DNA of 20,285 nt, from the NCBI GenBank assembly GCA_027023165.1, contig JALVWX010000008.1:1-20285 (forward strand), read 5' to 3'. Shown here one piece after another: positions 1 to 7,788 of the stretch. The position numbers and the translations under genes are program-made. The notes under the pieces were generated by a model, which saw nothing but the letters and a program-made list of their open reading frames with translations, was not told the DNA's origin and ran no database searches. This DNA is from Thermococcus sp. (GTDB taxonomy: Archaea > Methanobacteriota_B > Thermococci > Thermococcales > Thermococcaceae). Numbering within the stretch: the stretch's first letter is position 1; every line of letters starts with the position of its first letter.

Positions 1-694
1 CTATCTCGCGGTAGGTGTAGTGGCCGTAAATTGGCTCGTTCTCGAGAACCTTCGCCGGAAGTCCTGCTATCTCCTTGACGTTGAGGGCGAGCCTCAGGTA
101 GGGCTCGGCGAACTTCTCGGCAACGCCATAGACCTGCTCGTCGGTCATGGCCTGTATCTGCCTTATTCCCTCCGCAACGAGGCGGACGTGCCTAACGGCC
201 TCAACGATGTTTCCAGTTCCGGCCTCGCCCTTGGTTCTTATCATTGCGGAGCCTTCCCATATCCTCCTGACGGCCTCACCAAGGTTCCTCGCACCGCAGA
301 CGAATGGAACCTTAAACTCGCGCTTGTCTATGTGGAAGAACGGGTCGGACGGGGTTAGAACCTCGCTCTCGTCTATCATGTCAACGCCCAGAGCTTCGAG
401 GATTCTCGCCTCGGCGACGTGGCCAATCCTCACCTTCGCCATAACCGGAATCGTCACGGCGTCCATTATCTCCTGAATCTTCTCTATCGGGGCCATCCTG
501 GCAACGCCACCGGCTTTTCTGATATCTGCCGGAACCCTGTGGAGGGCCATCACCGAAACTGCCCCGGCTTCCTCTGCAACGTGGGCCTGCTCGGCGTTGG
601 TGACGTCCATTATGACGCCGCCCTTAACCATCTTGGCAAAGCCCCTCTTGAGCCTCTCAGTTCCCTTTGCCTCGATAACGTCGAACTTTCCCAT
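1..694 (-). CDS. pdxS: Pyridoxal 5'-phosphate synthase lyase subunit PdxS (partial, C-terminus outside window)
   Basis: PdxS builds pyridoxal 5'-phosphate from ribose 5-phosphate, glyceraldehyde 3-phosphate and ammonia supplied by the glutaminase PdxT. I translated the minus strand from the ATG at 694-692; 231 codons are visible and the frame runs off the left edge with no stop, while the family is about 330 residues, so roughly the last 100 are missing. Diagnostic stretches are [17 protein letters not shown] near residue 29, [15 protein letters not shown] text near 50, MAKVRIGH with the Schiff-base lysine at about residue 87, and [15 protein letters not shown] with the second active-site lysine. 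GGTGG lies just upstream of the ATG. PdxT is not in view and would be expected beyond the left edge. The identification is firm; the fold is a soluble cytoplasmic TIM barrel that assembles into a dodecamer. Confidence 0.96.
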   Translation of the reverse strand, partial: MGKFDVIEAKGTERLKRGFAKMVKGGVIMDVTNAEQAHVAEEAGAVSVMALHRVPADIRKAGGVARMAPIEKIQEIMDAVTIPVMAKVRIGHVAEARILEALGVDMIDESEVLTPSDPFFHIDKREFKVPFVCGARNLGEAVRRIWEGSAMIRTKGEAGTGNIVEAVRHVRLVAEGIRQIQAMTDEQVYGVAEKFAEPYLRLALNVKEIAGLPAKVLENEPIYGHYTYREI

Positions 695-705
695 CTCAAC
701 CACCT

Positions 706-748
706 TTCAAGTTTTGGCTTGCAATATGATTCAAGGAAAAACTTGAAT
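706..748. repeat. Inverted TTCAAG repeats across pdxS promoter and leader (operator-like)
   Basis: TTCAAGTTTT at 706-715 is exactly complementary to AAAACTTGAA at 738-747. A third arm, ATTCAAG at 729-735, forms a perfect 7-bp inverted repeat with CTTGAAT at 742-748. The cluster covers the predicted start site and leader of pdxS just downstream of its TATA box, the usual place for an archaeal repressor operator. The bound factor is unknown. In RNA the alternative pairings (729-735 or 706-715 with 738-748) would be mutually exclusive. Confidence 0.55.
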
Positions 749-757
749 ATAAAGCTT
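746..757 (-). promoter_or_regulatory. pdxS promoter (BRE/TATA)
   Basis: On the minus strand the sequence AAGCTTTATATT is a good archaeal BRE plus TATA box. Initiation about 25 bases downstream would fall near 722-725 and give a leader of about 30 bases to the pdxS ATG. The TATA box abuts the TTCAAG inverted repeats. Confidence 0.7.
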
Positions 758-827
758 GCCGTGAGAGTTCAGATAAGTTTCAGAAAAAGTCCCGAGAAAA
801 TGGTGAAAATGGCAAAAGAAGTTTCGG

Positions 828-1661
828 TCAAACCTTTCCAATTATCTCGAGGCTCACGTCAAAGTTCCTGACGGAGTGCGTCAGATAGCCGAGACTTATG
901 ACATCAACTCCGAGCTTCGCGTATTCCTCGATGTTCTCGGGCGTTATCCCGCCGGAGACCTCGATTTTCACCCCCTCGCGGAGGCCTTCGCGCTTTAAAG
1001 CTTCTATAGTCTTCGCTATCTCCTCAGGCGTCATGTTGTCGAGCATCACGACGTCGGCCCCGGCTTTAGCGGCGTTAAGGGCGTTCTCAAGGCTCTCGAC
1101 CTCAACTTCAATGACCTTGTAAGCGCTGAAGGCCTTTGCCCGTTTTACCGCCTCCTCCAGCGGGACCAGGGCGAGGTGGTTGTCCTTGATTAGTATCGCG
1201 TCGCTAAGCGAGAAGCGGTGGGGCTCGCCACCTCCGATGAGGATTGCCCTCTTGTCTATTGGCTTGAGGAGGGTTTTCCTCGTTCCCGCGATTTTGACCT
1301 TCGGATTGACGGCTTTAACCCTCTCAACGAGCCTCCTGACTTCCGTTGCTATTCCGCTCATCCTTCCCATCACGTTCAAAGCCGTCCTCTCAACTAGCAG
1401 GATGGCCCTTGCTTCGCCCTCAAGTTCAAGAATGACGTCGCCCCTCCTAACTTCCTCGCCGTCGCGCTTTTTAACCTCGACTTTAACGCCGAAGTGCTCG
1501 AAGAGGGCTTTGGCTTCATCAACGCCCGCTATAACACCTTCTTGTTTGGCCAAGACAACGGCCTTTGCCCTCACACCTTCCGGAATAACAGCCTCGCTCG
1601 TGATGTCTCCAAAGGGAGCGTCCTCCTCAATGAACTTGAGGAGATAGGAAAGCGGAATCAC
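828..1661 (-). CDS. nadC: Nicotinate-nucleotide pyrophosphorylase (carboxylating), QPRTase
   Basis: NadC converts quinolinate and PRPP to nicotinate mononucleotide, CO2 and pyrophosphate, the third step of de novo NAD synthesis. The 277-residue product has the usual family length. The early EEDAPFGDITSEAVIP stretch, the TALNVMGRMSGIAT helix, GTRKTLLKPIDKRAILIGGG with substrate-binding Arg/Lys, HRFSLSDAILIKDNH, VEVE, MLDNMTPEE and EVSGGI are all typical. I chose the GTG at 1661-1659: GGTGG lies about six bases upstream, the protein then begins MIPLSYLL, and the start shares GTGA with the stop of the upstream ATPase gene, implying translational coupling. An in-frame ATG at 1691 would add ten unlikely residues. 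It is the last gene of the minus-strand nad cluster. Confidence 0.95.
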   Translation of the reverse strand: MIPLSYLLKFIEEDAPFGDITSEAVIPEGVRAKAVVLAKQEGVIAGVDEAKALFEHFGVKVEVKKRDGEEVRRGDVILELEGEARAILLVERTALNVMGRMSGIATEVRRLVERVKAVNPKVKIAGTRKTLLKPIDKRAILIGGGEPHRFSLSDAILIKDNHLALVPLEEAVKRAKAFSAYKVIEVEVESLENALNAAKAGADVVMLDNMTPEEIAKTIEALKREGLREGVKIEVSGGITPENIEEYAKLGVDVISLGYLTHSVRNFDVSLEIIGKV

Positions 1662-2959
1662 GCCATACCACCCCCCAACAGGAACTTCCACAGTGGGACG
1701 AGTCTAATTTCCTTTCCCTCCGTTTCAATCGTGTCTTCCCTGCTCCAGTTTATTATCGCTATGTTGTCGCAGTTAAGCTTATCAGACGCACTTACAAGAG
1801 CAGAGACTTCCCTCTTAAAGGTGTTGGGATCGCTGAGGGAGTAACTCACCTGGATGAGCTCCGACACTTCCCCGTTCTCCGCCACCACGAAGTCAACCTC
1901 CTTTCCTCTCTCGTCTTTAAAGTAGTACAGCTCCTTTTCACGTCTCCGTAGCTCAAGGAAAACGGCGTTCTCCATGAGCCTGCCCAGGCTTCCCCCTGAA
2001 CGCGGGGAGTAAGTCGTCACGAGGCCGTTATCAACGATGTAAACTTTGGGAATACTTTTCTCGACCTCCTTTAGATTGTGAGAGAACTTCTTCACGATGA
2101 ATACGACATAGGCGTCTTCGAAGTATTCGAGGTAGGTGTAGAGGGTGTTCCTGCTGACGTCAACTCCCATGCCCTTCATGTACCTCGCGACCCTGTTCAC
2201 GGAGAATTCCTTGGCAAACGACGTCATGAGGAGCTTTAGGAACAGCCTTACTGCCCGGAGGTTCTTCACGCCGTGCCTCTCGATGACGTCGCGGTAGAGC
2301 ATCACGTTGACGTATTCTGAGAGCGTTTTCCTCTTTAGAAACTCATCGTCGAGGAGAACGACCTCTGGAAAGCCTCCAAACGTTAGATACTCCTTCAACA
2401 ATGCCTTTATCCTTCCCTCGTCCCTCGTCGAGAGGTATTTGCCCGGGAAAAAGCCCTTCGCCCTCAGGAACTCCCTGAAGGAAAAAGGAAAGAGCTCAAA
2501 GGTTAGGGTCCTCCCCCTTAGTGCGGAGGCTATTTCACCGCTCAGGAGCCTTGAGGAAGAGCCCGTCAGATAAACCCTGAAACCGTCCCTCTCAACGACC
2601 CTCTTAACGAAGAACTCCCAGTTTTGGACCTCCTGAACCTCGTCCAGAAAGAGGTATTTCTCGTCCGCCTCTGGAAAGAGCTCGTAGAAGACCTTCACCA
2701 GGGCCGATAGGTCCTCTAAGGTCGGGGGATAAATCCTGTCGTCATCCAGAGGGAAAAACACCGCCGCTTTCCCGGCTTTTCTCACTTCAGAGAATCTCTG
2801 GAGGAGGTAATAGGTCTTTCCGGCTCTCCTCGGCCCTGTTATGGTTACCGCCTTCCTAACGTTCAACCTCTCCGGAACGCTCAGCTCCCTCTCAACACCG
2901 CGAACGTTGACGTCGAGGTAGTCCATCACGATTTGCGCTATGACTTCTTCACGCTCCAT
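1658..2959 (-). CDS. AAA-family ATPase with C-terminal DUF4143-type domain
   Basis: A 433-residue protein of the archaeal/bacterial AAA_14-DUF4143 class. Walker A is TGPRRAGKT at residues 41-49, and Walker B is KYLFLDEVQE with the acidic pair at about 106-107. A sensor-like LTGSSSRLLSGEIASALRGR follows, with the FPFSFREFL element characteristic of this class. The second half carries a helix-turn-helix-like stretch (VNRVARYMKGMGVDVSRNTLYTYLEYFEDAYV) and a nuclease-fold-like end (LENAVFLELRRR...YYFKDERGKEVDFVV). The biological role of these ATPases is not established. I chose ATG 2959-2957 because a TATA box lies 22-31 bases upstream, making the transcript essentially leaderless; the first ATG of the open frame (3010) would lie upstream of that TATA box. 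The gene ends in a 4-bp overlap with nadC, so the two should be cotranscribed. Confidence 0.85.
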   Translation of the reverse strand: MEREEVIAQIVMDYLDVNVRGVERELSVPERLNVRKAVTITGPRRAGKTYYLLQRFSEVRKAGKAAVFFPLDDDRIYPPTLEDLSALVKVFYELFPEADEKYLFLDEVQEVQNWEFFVKRVVERDGFRVYLTGSSSRLLSGEIASALRGRTLTFELFPFSFREFLRAKGFFPGKYLSTRDEGRIKALLKEYLTFGGFPEVVLLDDEFLKRKTLSEYVNVMLYRDVIERHGVKNLRAVRLFLKLLMTSFAKEFSVNRVARYMKGMGVDVSRNTLYTYLEYFEDAYVVFIVKKFSHNLKEVEKSIPKVYIVDNGLVTTYSPRSGGSLGRLMENAVFLELRRREKELYYFKDERGKEVDFVVAENGEVSELIQVSYSLSDPNTFKREVSALVSASDKLNCDNIAIINWSREDTIETEGKEIRLVPLWKFLLGGGMA

Positions 2960-2980
2960 GTTAAATGGAAAGGTAAAAAT

Positions 2981-2990
2981 CCTTAAAAAG
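2981..2990 (-). promoter_or_regulatory. TATA box for ATPase-nadC unit (leaderless)
   Basis: The minus strand reads AAACTTTTTAAGG here, a BRE/TATA pair. A start site about 25 bases downstream (near 2961) falls within two bases of the ATG at 2959, and no Shine-Dalgarno sequence precedes that ATG, which fits leaderless translation. It gives the ATPase and nadC a promoter separate from nadA. Confidence 0.65.
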
Positions 2991-3044
2991 TTTCCCTCTA
3001 TACTTGACAAAAACCCTCAAATCTTTCCCTCCGGACTTAACACC

Positions 3045-3953
3045 TCAGCTCATCTCAAGCATTCTCTCGATGGCTTTCCGGGCTTTTTCGGCTATCTCTT
3101 CCGGAACCTCTATGGCGTGCTTCATGTCGCGGAGGGACTCATAGACGTGCCTCAGCGTTATCGCCTTCATCCCGATGCAGGTCGCGTCTTCCCTCGCGGG
3201 GTGGAACTTTATGGAGGGATAGAGCCTGCTCAGCCGGTAGACCATCTCCCTCTCGGTGAAGACTACCCACTCATCGTGTTCGGGGGCGTGCCTTATCATT
3301 CCGCCTGTGGAGACGATTATGTCGGCTTTCTCCTGCACTTTCGACTCGCACTCCGGGTGGACCATAAGCTTGGCGTTTGGATAAAGCTTCCTCGCGCGCT
3401 CCACATCCTCAACGGTGAACTTCTTGTGGACGTAGCAGTGTCCGTATTCGGGGACAGGTATAACCTTCTTCCCGGTCTGCTTGGCCACGTGGTAGGCGAG
3501 GTTCTTGTCCGGGCCGAAGATTACCACATCGGAATCGAGTTTCGAGACGATTTTGACGGCGTTGGCGGAAGTGACGGTTACATCGGCCAGGGCCTTCGTT
3601 TCGGCGGAGCTGTTGACGTAGAGGACCACTGGGGCGTCTGGATACATCTTCTTCGCCTCGAGGATGTGCTCCGGCCTGAGCATGTTGGCCATGGCGCAGG
3701 TTGCCCTTCTCGTCGGAAGGAGGACTGTCTTTTCGGGGTTCAGGATTTTGGCAGTCTCGGCCATAAAATCGACACCGGCGAAGACTATCACATCTGCATC
3801 AACGTTGACGGCTTTCCTCGCGAGTTCGAGGCTGTCCCCCAGAAAGTCGGCTATGTCCTGAACCTCAGGCAACTGGTAGTTGTGGGCCATGATTATCGCG
3901 TTGCGCTCCTCCTTAAGCCTCTCAATTTCTGCTATTAGCTTCTCCTTTTCCAT
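3045..3953 (-). CDS. nadA: Quinolinate synthase A
   Basis: NadA condenses iminoaspartate with dihydroxyacetone phosphate to give quinolinate, using an oxygen-sensitive [4Fe-4S] cluster. The 302-residue length is normal for the compact archaeal form. The three cluster cysteines are visible: C86 in [11 protein letters not shown]202 in HPECESK and C259 in EDATCIGMK. Other family marks are [20 protein letters not shown] near the N-terminus and [24 protein letters not shown] stands seven bases before the ATG at 3953-3951. It lies 61 bases downstream of nadB on the same strand, with its own candidate TATA box in that gap, so it may be both cotranscribed and independently started. Confidence 0.97.
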   Translation of the reverse strand: MEKEKLIAEIERLKEERNAIIMAHNYQLPEVQDIADFLGDSLELARKAVNVDADVIVFAGVDFMAETAKILNPEKTVLLPTRRATCAMANMLRPEHILEAKKMYPDAPVVLYVNSSAETKALADVTVTSANAVKIVSKLDSDVVIFGPDKNLAYHVAKQTGKKVIPVPEYGHCYVHKKFTVEDVERARKLYPNAKLMVHPECESKVQEKADIIVSTGGMIRHAPEHDEWVVFTEREMVYRLSRLYPSIKFHPAREDATCIGMKAITLRHVYESLRDMKHAIEVPEEIAEKARKAIERMLEMS

Positions 3954-3988
3954 GCTCTCACCCCTTCAGCGGGGGTAGAAGAGGGGAA

Positions 3989-4000
3989 TTAAAAGGGTTT
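3989..4000 (-). promoter_or_regulatory. Candidate nadA TATA box
   Basis: The minus strand reads AAAAACCCTTTTAATT between the nadB stop and the nadA start. Initiation about 25 bases downstream would fall near 3970, giving a short leader that keeps the GGGGTGAG ribosome binding site. Confidence 0.5.
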
Positions 4001-4014
4001 TTGGACACCTTTGG

Positions 4015-5412
4015 TTAGAGTCTGCACCTCCCGTCGAAGAAGCTCGGCCTCTCGAAGGCCTTTCTCATCTCGGGAAAGTCCTCGCGGTAGTGGCTTCCCC
4101 TGCTCTCCTCTCTGGCCAAAGCGCACTCCAGAACACCCCGGGCGAGGAGCTTCAGCCTCGGGTCGGCCTCGATTCCCTCCAGTTTTTTCAGACCGGTTCT
4201 AAGGCCCTCGCCACTCCTGACGATTCCGGCGTGGTTCCAGAGGAGCTCCCTGAGGGAGTCAACGTCCTCAGGTTCATAGCCGTGGTAAGCTGGCTCCTTA
4301 ACTTCCCTGCACCTCGGCTTTTTCCTCGCTATAGTTCTGGCCACCTCCAGGCCCGAAACAATGCACTCAAGGAGCGAGTTGCTCGCCAGCCTGTTTGCAC
4401 CGTGGAAGCCGTTGCTCATGGCCTCGCCTATCGCGTAGAGGTTTCTAATCCCCGTTCTGTACCAGAGGTCAACCGCTATTCCGCCCATGGTGTAATGGGC
4501 TATCGGAGAGACCGGAATTAAGTCCCTAGAGGGGTCGAGGCCGTCCTTCCTCAGGAAGGCGTATATCTGGGGGAAGCGTCTCTTGAAGTTTTCAATCGAA
4601 CGGGCATCTAGGAAGACCCTCTTTCCGGACTGCATCTGCCTGTATATGGCCCTCGCCACAATGTCCCTCGTCGAGAGCTCGTTAACGAAGCGCTCGCCGT
4701 CTTCCGTTACGAGTTTCGCCCCGGCACCGCGAACGGCCTCGCTGATTAGGAAAACGCCCCTCCTTCCTATGTAGCCCGTTGGGTGGAACTGGACGAACTC
4801 CAAATCCCTTGCCGGGGCGCCCTTCATGAGTGCGTCGCCTATGAGCAGACCTGTATTCGCTGGAGAGCCAGCCGTAAACCTGAAGAGACCGGAAACACCG
4901 CCCGATGCAACAACTGTTGCGTCGAAGTGGAGGAATTCTCCGTTGACGAAAAGGCCGTAGGCCTTTCTCCTCTTCACCGCGAGCTCCTCGACGTGGCCCT
5001 TAACGAAGTTCACTCCAAGTTCCCTGGCGCGGAGGTAGAGGAGCTTTGTAACGTGCTTCCCCGTCTCGTTCTTTATCGTGAAGACCCTGTGGAAGGAGTG
5101 TCCCCCCTCGGTTTCGCTCGTCTCGAACTTTAAGCCGAGGGATATCAGAAAGTCATAGGCCTCACTTGCCTTGGAGATTATACTCCAGACGGTTTCGCGG
5201 TCGTTGAGGTACTTCCCGGCCTTGATTGTATCCAAAACGTGGGCTTCAACGGAATCCCCATCGAGGAGGGGAAACGCAATCCCAGCTTGGGCAAGGTATG
5301 AGTTGCTCCTCTTGAATCCCGGGCCAATGAGAGTGACGTCGAAACCCCTTTTGGCCAGAGCTATGGCAGACGTCAGGCCGGCTATCCCGTCGCCAGCGAT
5401 TCCAACTCTCAT
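4015..5412 (-). CDS. nadB: L-aspartate oxidase
   Basis: NadB is an FAD enzyme that oxidises aspartate to iminoaspartate, the first step of NAD synthesis; in anaerobes fumarate can serve as electron acceptor. The protein has 465 residues, shorter than the ~540-residue enterobacterial enzyme, mainly at the C-terminal helical region, as in other thermophiles. Visible marks are the FAD dinucleotide fold GIAGDGIAGLTSAIALAKRG at the N-terminus, TEGGHSFHRV, ASGGVSGLF, FVQFHPTGY, the VRGAGAKLV and DIVARAIYRQM stretches with the active-site arginine, HYTMGGIAVD, GEAMSNGFHGANRLASNSLLECIVSG, and the terminal SRGSHYREDFP. The ATG at 5412-5410 follows GGTGGTGAG. It is the first gene of the nad cluster, with a TATA box at 5441-5450. 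Confidence 0.96.
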   Translation of the reverse strand: MRVGIAGDGIAGLTSAIALAKRGFDVTLIGPGFKRSNSYLAQAGIAFPLLDGDSVEAHVLDTIKAGKYLNDRETVWSIISKASEAYDFLISLGLKFETSETEGGHSFHRVFTIKNETGKHVTKLLYLRARELGVNFVKGHVEELAVKRRKAYGLFVNGEFLHFDATVVASGGVSGLFRFTAGSPANTGLLIGDALMKGAPARDLEFVQFHPTGYIGRRGVFLISEAVRGAGAKLVTEDGERFVNELSTRDIVARAIYRQMQSGKRVFLDARSIENFKRRFPQIYAFLRKDGLDPSRDLIPVSPIAHYTMGGIAVDLWYRTGIRNLYAIGEAMSNGFHGANRLASNSLLECIVSGLEVARTIARKKPRCREVKEPAYHGYEPEDVDSLRELLWNHAGIVRSGEGLRTGLKKLEGIEADPRLKLLARGVLECALAREESRGSHYREDFPEMRKAFERPSFFDGRCRL

Positions 5413-5440
5413 CTCACCACCGGAGGATAAAGAAAAGGTG

Positions 5441-5450
5441 GGCTTAAACG
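5441..5450 (-). promoter_or_regulatory. nadB TATA box
   Basis: The minus strand reads AAAATCGTTTAAGCC, a BRE/TATA candidate in the short gap between guaB and nadB. The predicted start near 5420 leaves about eight leader bases containing the GGTGAG ribosome binding site. Confidence 0.55.
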
Positions 5451-5463
5451 ATTTTCTGAAGCG

Positions 5464-6976
<1,513 letters not shown>

Positions 6977-7024
6977 TTTCCGCGGTGGGACTCGAACTTT
7001 GGGGAGGGTATAGGGGTGGACGGC

Positions 7025-7045
7025 AAACCCGAACGTGGGTTTTTT
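7025..7045 (+). terminator. Hairpin plus T-run
   Basis: AAACCC (7025-7030) pairs with GGGTTT (7037-7042) around a six-base loop, and the sequence continues into an uninterrupted run of T to 7045. It would end a plus-strand transcript begun at the 6966-6975 TATA element. It lies upstream of the miniprotein promoter and so insulates it. Confidence 0.4.
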
Positions 7046-7055
7046 GTGCTCTTTA

Positions 7056-7090
7056 CAAACGTAAAGCTTTTAAACAAATGAATACGTTTG
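7056..7090. promoter_or_regulatory. Inverted repeat flanking miniprotein TATA box (operator-like)
   Basis: CAAACGTA at 7056-7063 and TACGTTTG at 7083-7090 are perfect 8-bp inverted copies, 27 bp apart between arm centres, with the TATA box (GCTTTTAAAC, 7066-7075) between them. The predicted transcription start lies beyond the right arm, so the repeat acts as DNA rather than RNA. The geometry suits a dimeric regulator that would block or recruit TBP/TFB. The regulator is unknown. Confidence 0.6.
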
Positions 7091-7104
7091 GACACGGTGA
7101 TACC

Positions 7105-7182
7105 ATGAGGAAGCTTGCGATAATCCTCTCATACGCGGCTCCGATAATAGCCGCCATCGGCGTCATAGCCCTGATGGCATGA
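7105..7182 (+). CDS. 25-residue hydrophobic miniprotein
   Basis: A short gene below normal annotation limits. The ATG at 7105 is preceded by a textbook archaeal ribosome binding site, GGTGAT at 7096-7101, with a four-base gap, and by a TATA box at 7066-7075 that places the start near 7095. The peptide starts MRKLAIILSYAAPIIAAIG and ends in a TGA at 7180. Two positive residues followed by about 22 hydrophobic ones give a single membrane helix, N-terminus probably inside. It resembles a signal peptide with nothing after it; I see no continuation of a protein in any frame downstream. An in-frame extension to 6985 is implausible because it passes through the terminator-like hairpin and the promoter. 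Function unknown; a small membrane subunit or regulator is possible. Confidence rests on the complete expression signals. Confidence 0.6.
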   Translation: MRKLAIILSYAAPIIAAIGVIALMA

Positions 7183-7271
7183 CGGAAAATCGTCCAAATA
7201 TTGAACGTTCATCTAAGTGTTACCCTGATTTCTTCCAATTTTTGTCACAAATACGGCTTTTCTTTCAAAAA

Positions 7272-7280
7272 TTTAAAATA
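7272..7280 (+). promoter_or_regulatory. TATA box of frameshifted hypothetical gene
   Basis: AAAAATTTAAAATACTGG is a strong TATA candidate. A start near 7300 is followed directly by GGTGAT (7302-7307) and the ATG at 7312. Confidence 0.6.
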
Positions 7281-7311
7281 CTGGCCTGTCTATCTGCCCC
7301 CGGTGATACCC

Positions 7312-7648
7312 ATGGAGGCAGTTGCTTCGATAAAGGCAAGGGGGGAGGGCCAAACCCTCCGCTGAGAGCGTTGAGAGCTTTGGTTTTGACGAACTGCTGT
7401 ACGAAATCCTGAAGGAAGGTCTTTTCTGGGCGGCCCTTGGCCGGCCGTTGGAAGTGATGCCGTTTCTGAGGGGCAAGCTCCTGGAGCACGGCGTTTCGTT
7501 GGAGGAGCCGCGCAGGGAGTACATGGAGTACCTTCTCGACGAGCTTGAGCGCTTTTACAAGCGCGTCTCGTGGAGCGGAGAGCTGGACGAGGGCCACTGG
7601 AAGGCTTTGAAGTCCTTCCACAGGGACATACTCTCCTGCCTCTACTGA
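7312..7648 (+). pseudogene. Conserved-looking hypothetical protein, frameshifted in a G6 tract
   Basis: The promoter and GGTGATACCC ribosome binding site point to the ATG at 7312, but that frame runs only 17 codons to TGA at 7363. A different frame is then open from after the TAA at 7331 to the TGA at 7646-7648, with typical Thermococcus codon use. Removing one G from the run of six at 7340-7345 joins them into a 111-residue protein reading MEAVASIKARGRAKPSAESV across the junction. The product would be soluble, charged and helical (FDELLYEILKEGLFWAALGR, EYMEYLLDELERFYKR). I do not recognise the family. Either the base call is wrong, the gene is freshly inactivated, or a slippery G-run is used for frameshifting. 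An internal start at TTG 7448 or ATG 7457 would give a much shorter protein without a good ribosome binding site. Confidence 0.7.
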
Positions 7649-7657
7649 GGGGCCTAC

Positions 7658-7666
7658 CTTTTTAAC
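7658..7666 (+). promoter_or_regulatory. TATA box of C/D box sRNA
   Basis: CCTTTTTAACC is a TATA box whose predicted start, about 25 bases on at 7687, lies three bases before box C of the guide RNA. The agreement supports a dedicated promoter. Confidence 0.65.
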
Positions 7667-7686
7667 CCCTCAATTCTACTCCTTCC

Positions 7687-7742
7687 GGGATGATGAGGGA
7701 AGTTTCGTCCGAACGGTGAGGACACTCGCATGGTCTGACCAC
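7687..7742 (+). ncRNA. Box C/D guide sRNA (predicted 16S rRNA 2'-O-methylation guide)
   Basis: Box C ATGATGA (7690-7696), 12-base spacer GGGAAGTTTCGT, box D' CCGA (7709-7712), a three-base linker, box C' GTGAGGA (7716-7722), 12-base spacer CACTCGCATGGT (7723-7734) and box D CTGA (7735-7738). Two spacers of exactly 12 bases are the hallmark geometry of archaeal C/D sRNPs (L7Ae, Nop5, fibrillarin). Short GG/CC flanks may form the terminal stem. The D-guide is complementary over ten bases to CCAUGCGAGU, a conserved stretch near the 5' end of archaeal 16S rRNA (GCCAUGCGAGUC), with an added G-U pair next to box D. The box D+5 rule predicts methylation of the U in GCCAU, equivalent to about U56 in E. 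coli numbering. The D' guide target is not clear to me. It lies in the gap before the helicase gene. Confidence 0.85.
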
Positions 7743-7749
7743 CCTCAAC

Positions 7750-7757
7750 CTTTTAAG
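7750..7757 (+). promoter_or_regulatory. TATA box of helicase-taw3 operon
   Basis: AACCTTTTAAGCCC directly follows the sRNA. The predicted start near 7778 leaves about ten leader bases holding the GGGAGG ribosome binding site at 7779-7784. Confidence 0.6.
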
Positions 7758-7788
7758 CCCCTTTCCTTCCCGCTCACCGGGAGGAAAA

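Noticed and set aside
1662..1691. Upstream ATG start for nadC
   Set aside because: It would add ten residues unlike the family and lies deep in the ATPase gene; the GTG with the 4-bp overlap and GGTGG site fits better.
2960..3010. Upstream ATG start for the ATPase
   Set aside because: The promoter TATA box lies inside this stretch, so the message would not contain that start.
6980..7003. tRNA T-arm-like sequence (GTTCGAGTCCCAC on the minus strand)
   Set aside because: The bases that should form the T-stem do not pair, and no anticodon or D-arm can be drawn nearby. It is probably chance, though an integrase scar cannot be excluded.
6985..7104. N-terminal extension of the miniprotein
   Set aside because: It would be translated through a hairpin/T-run, an operator-like repeat and a TATA box, and its composition is not protein-like.
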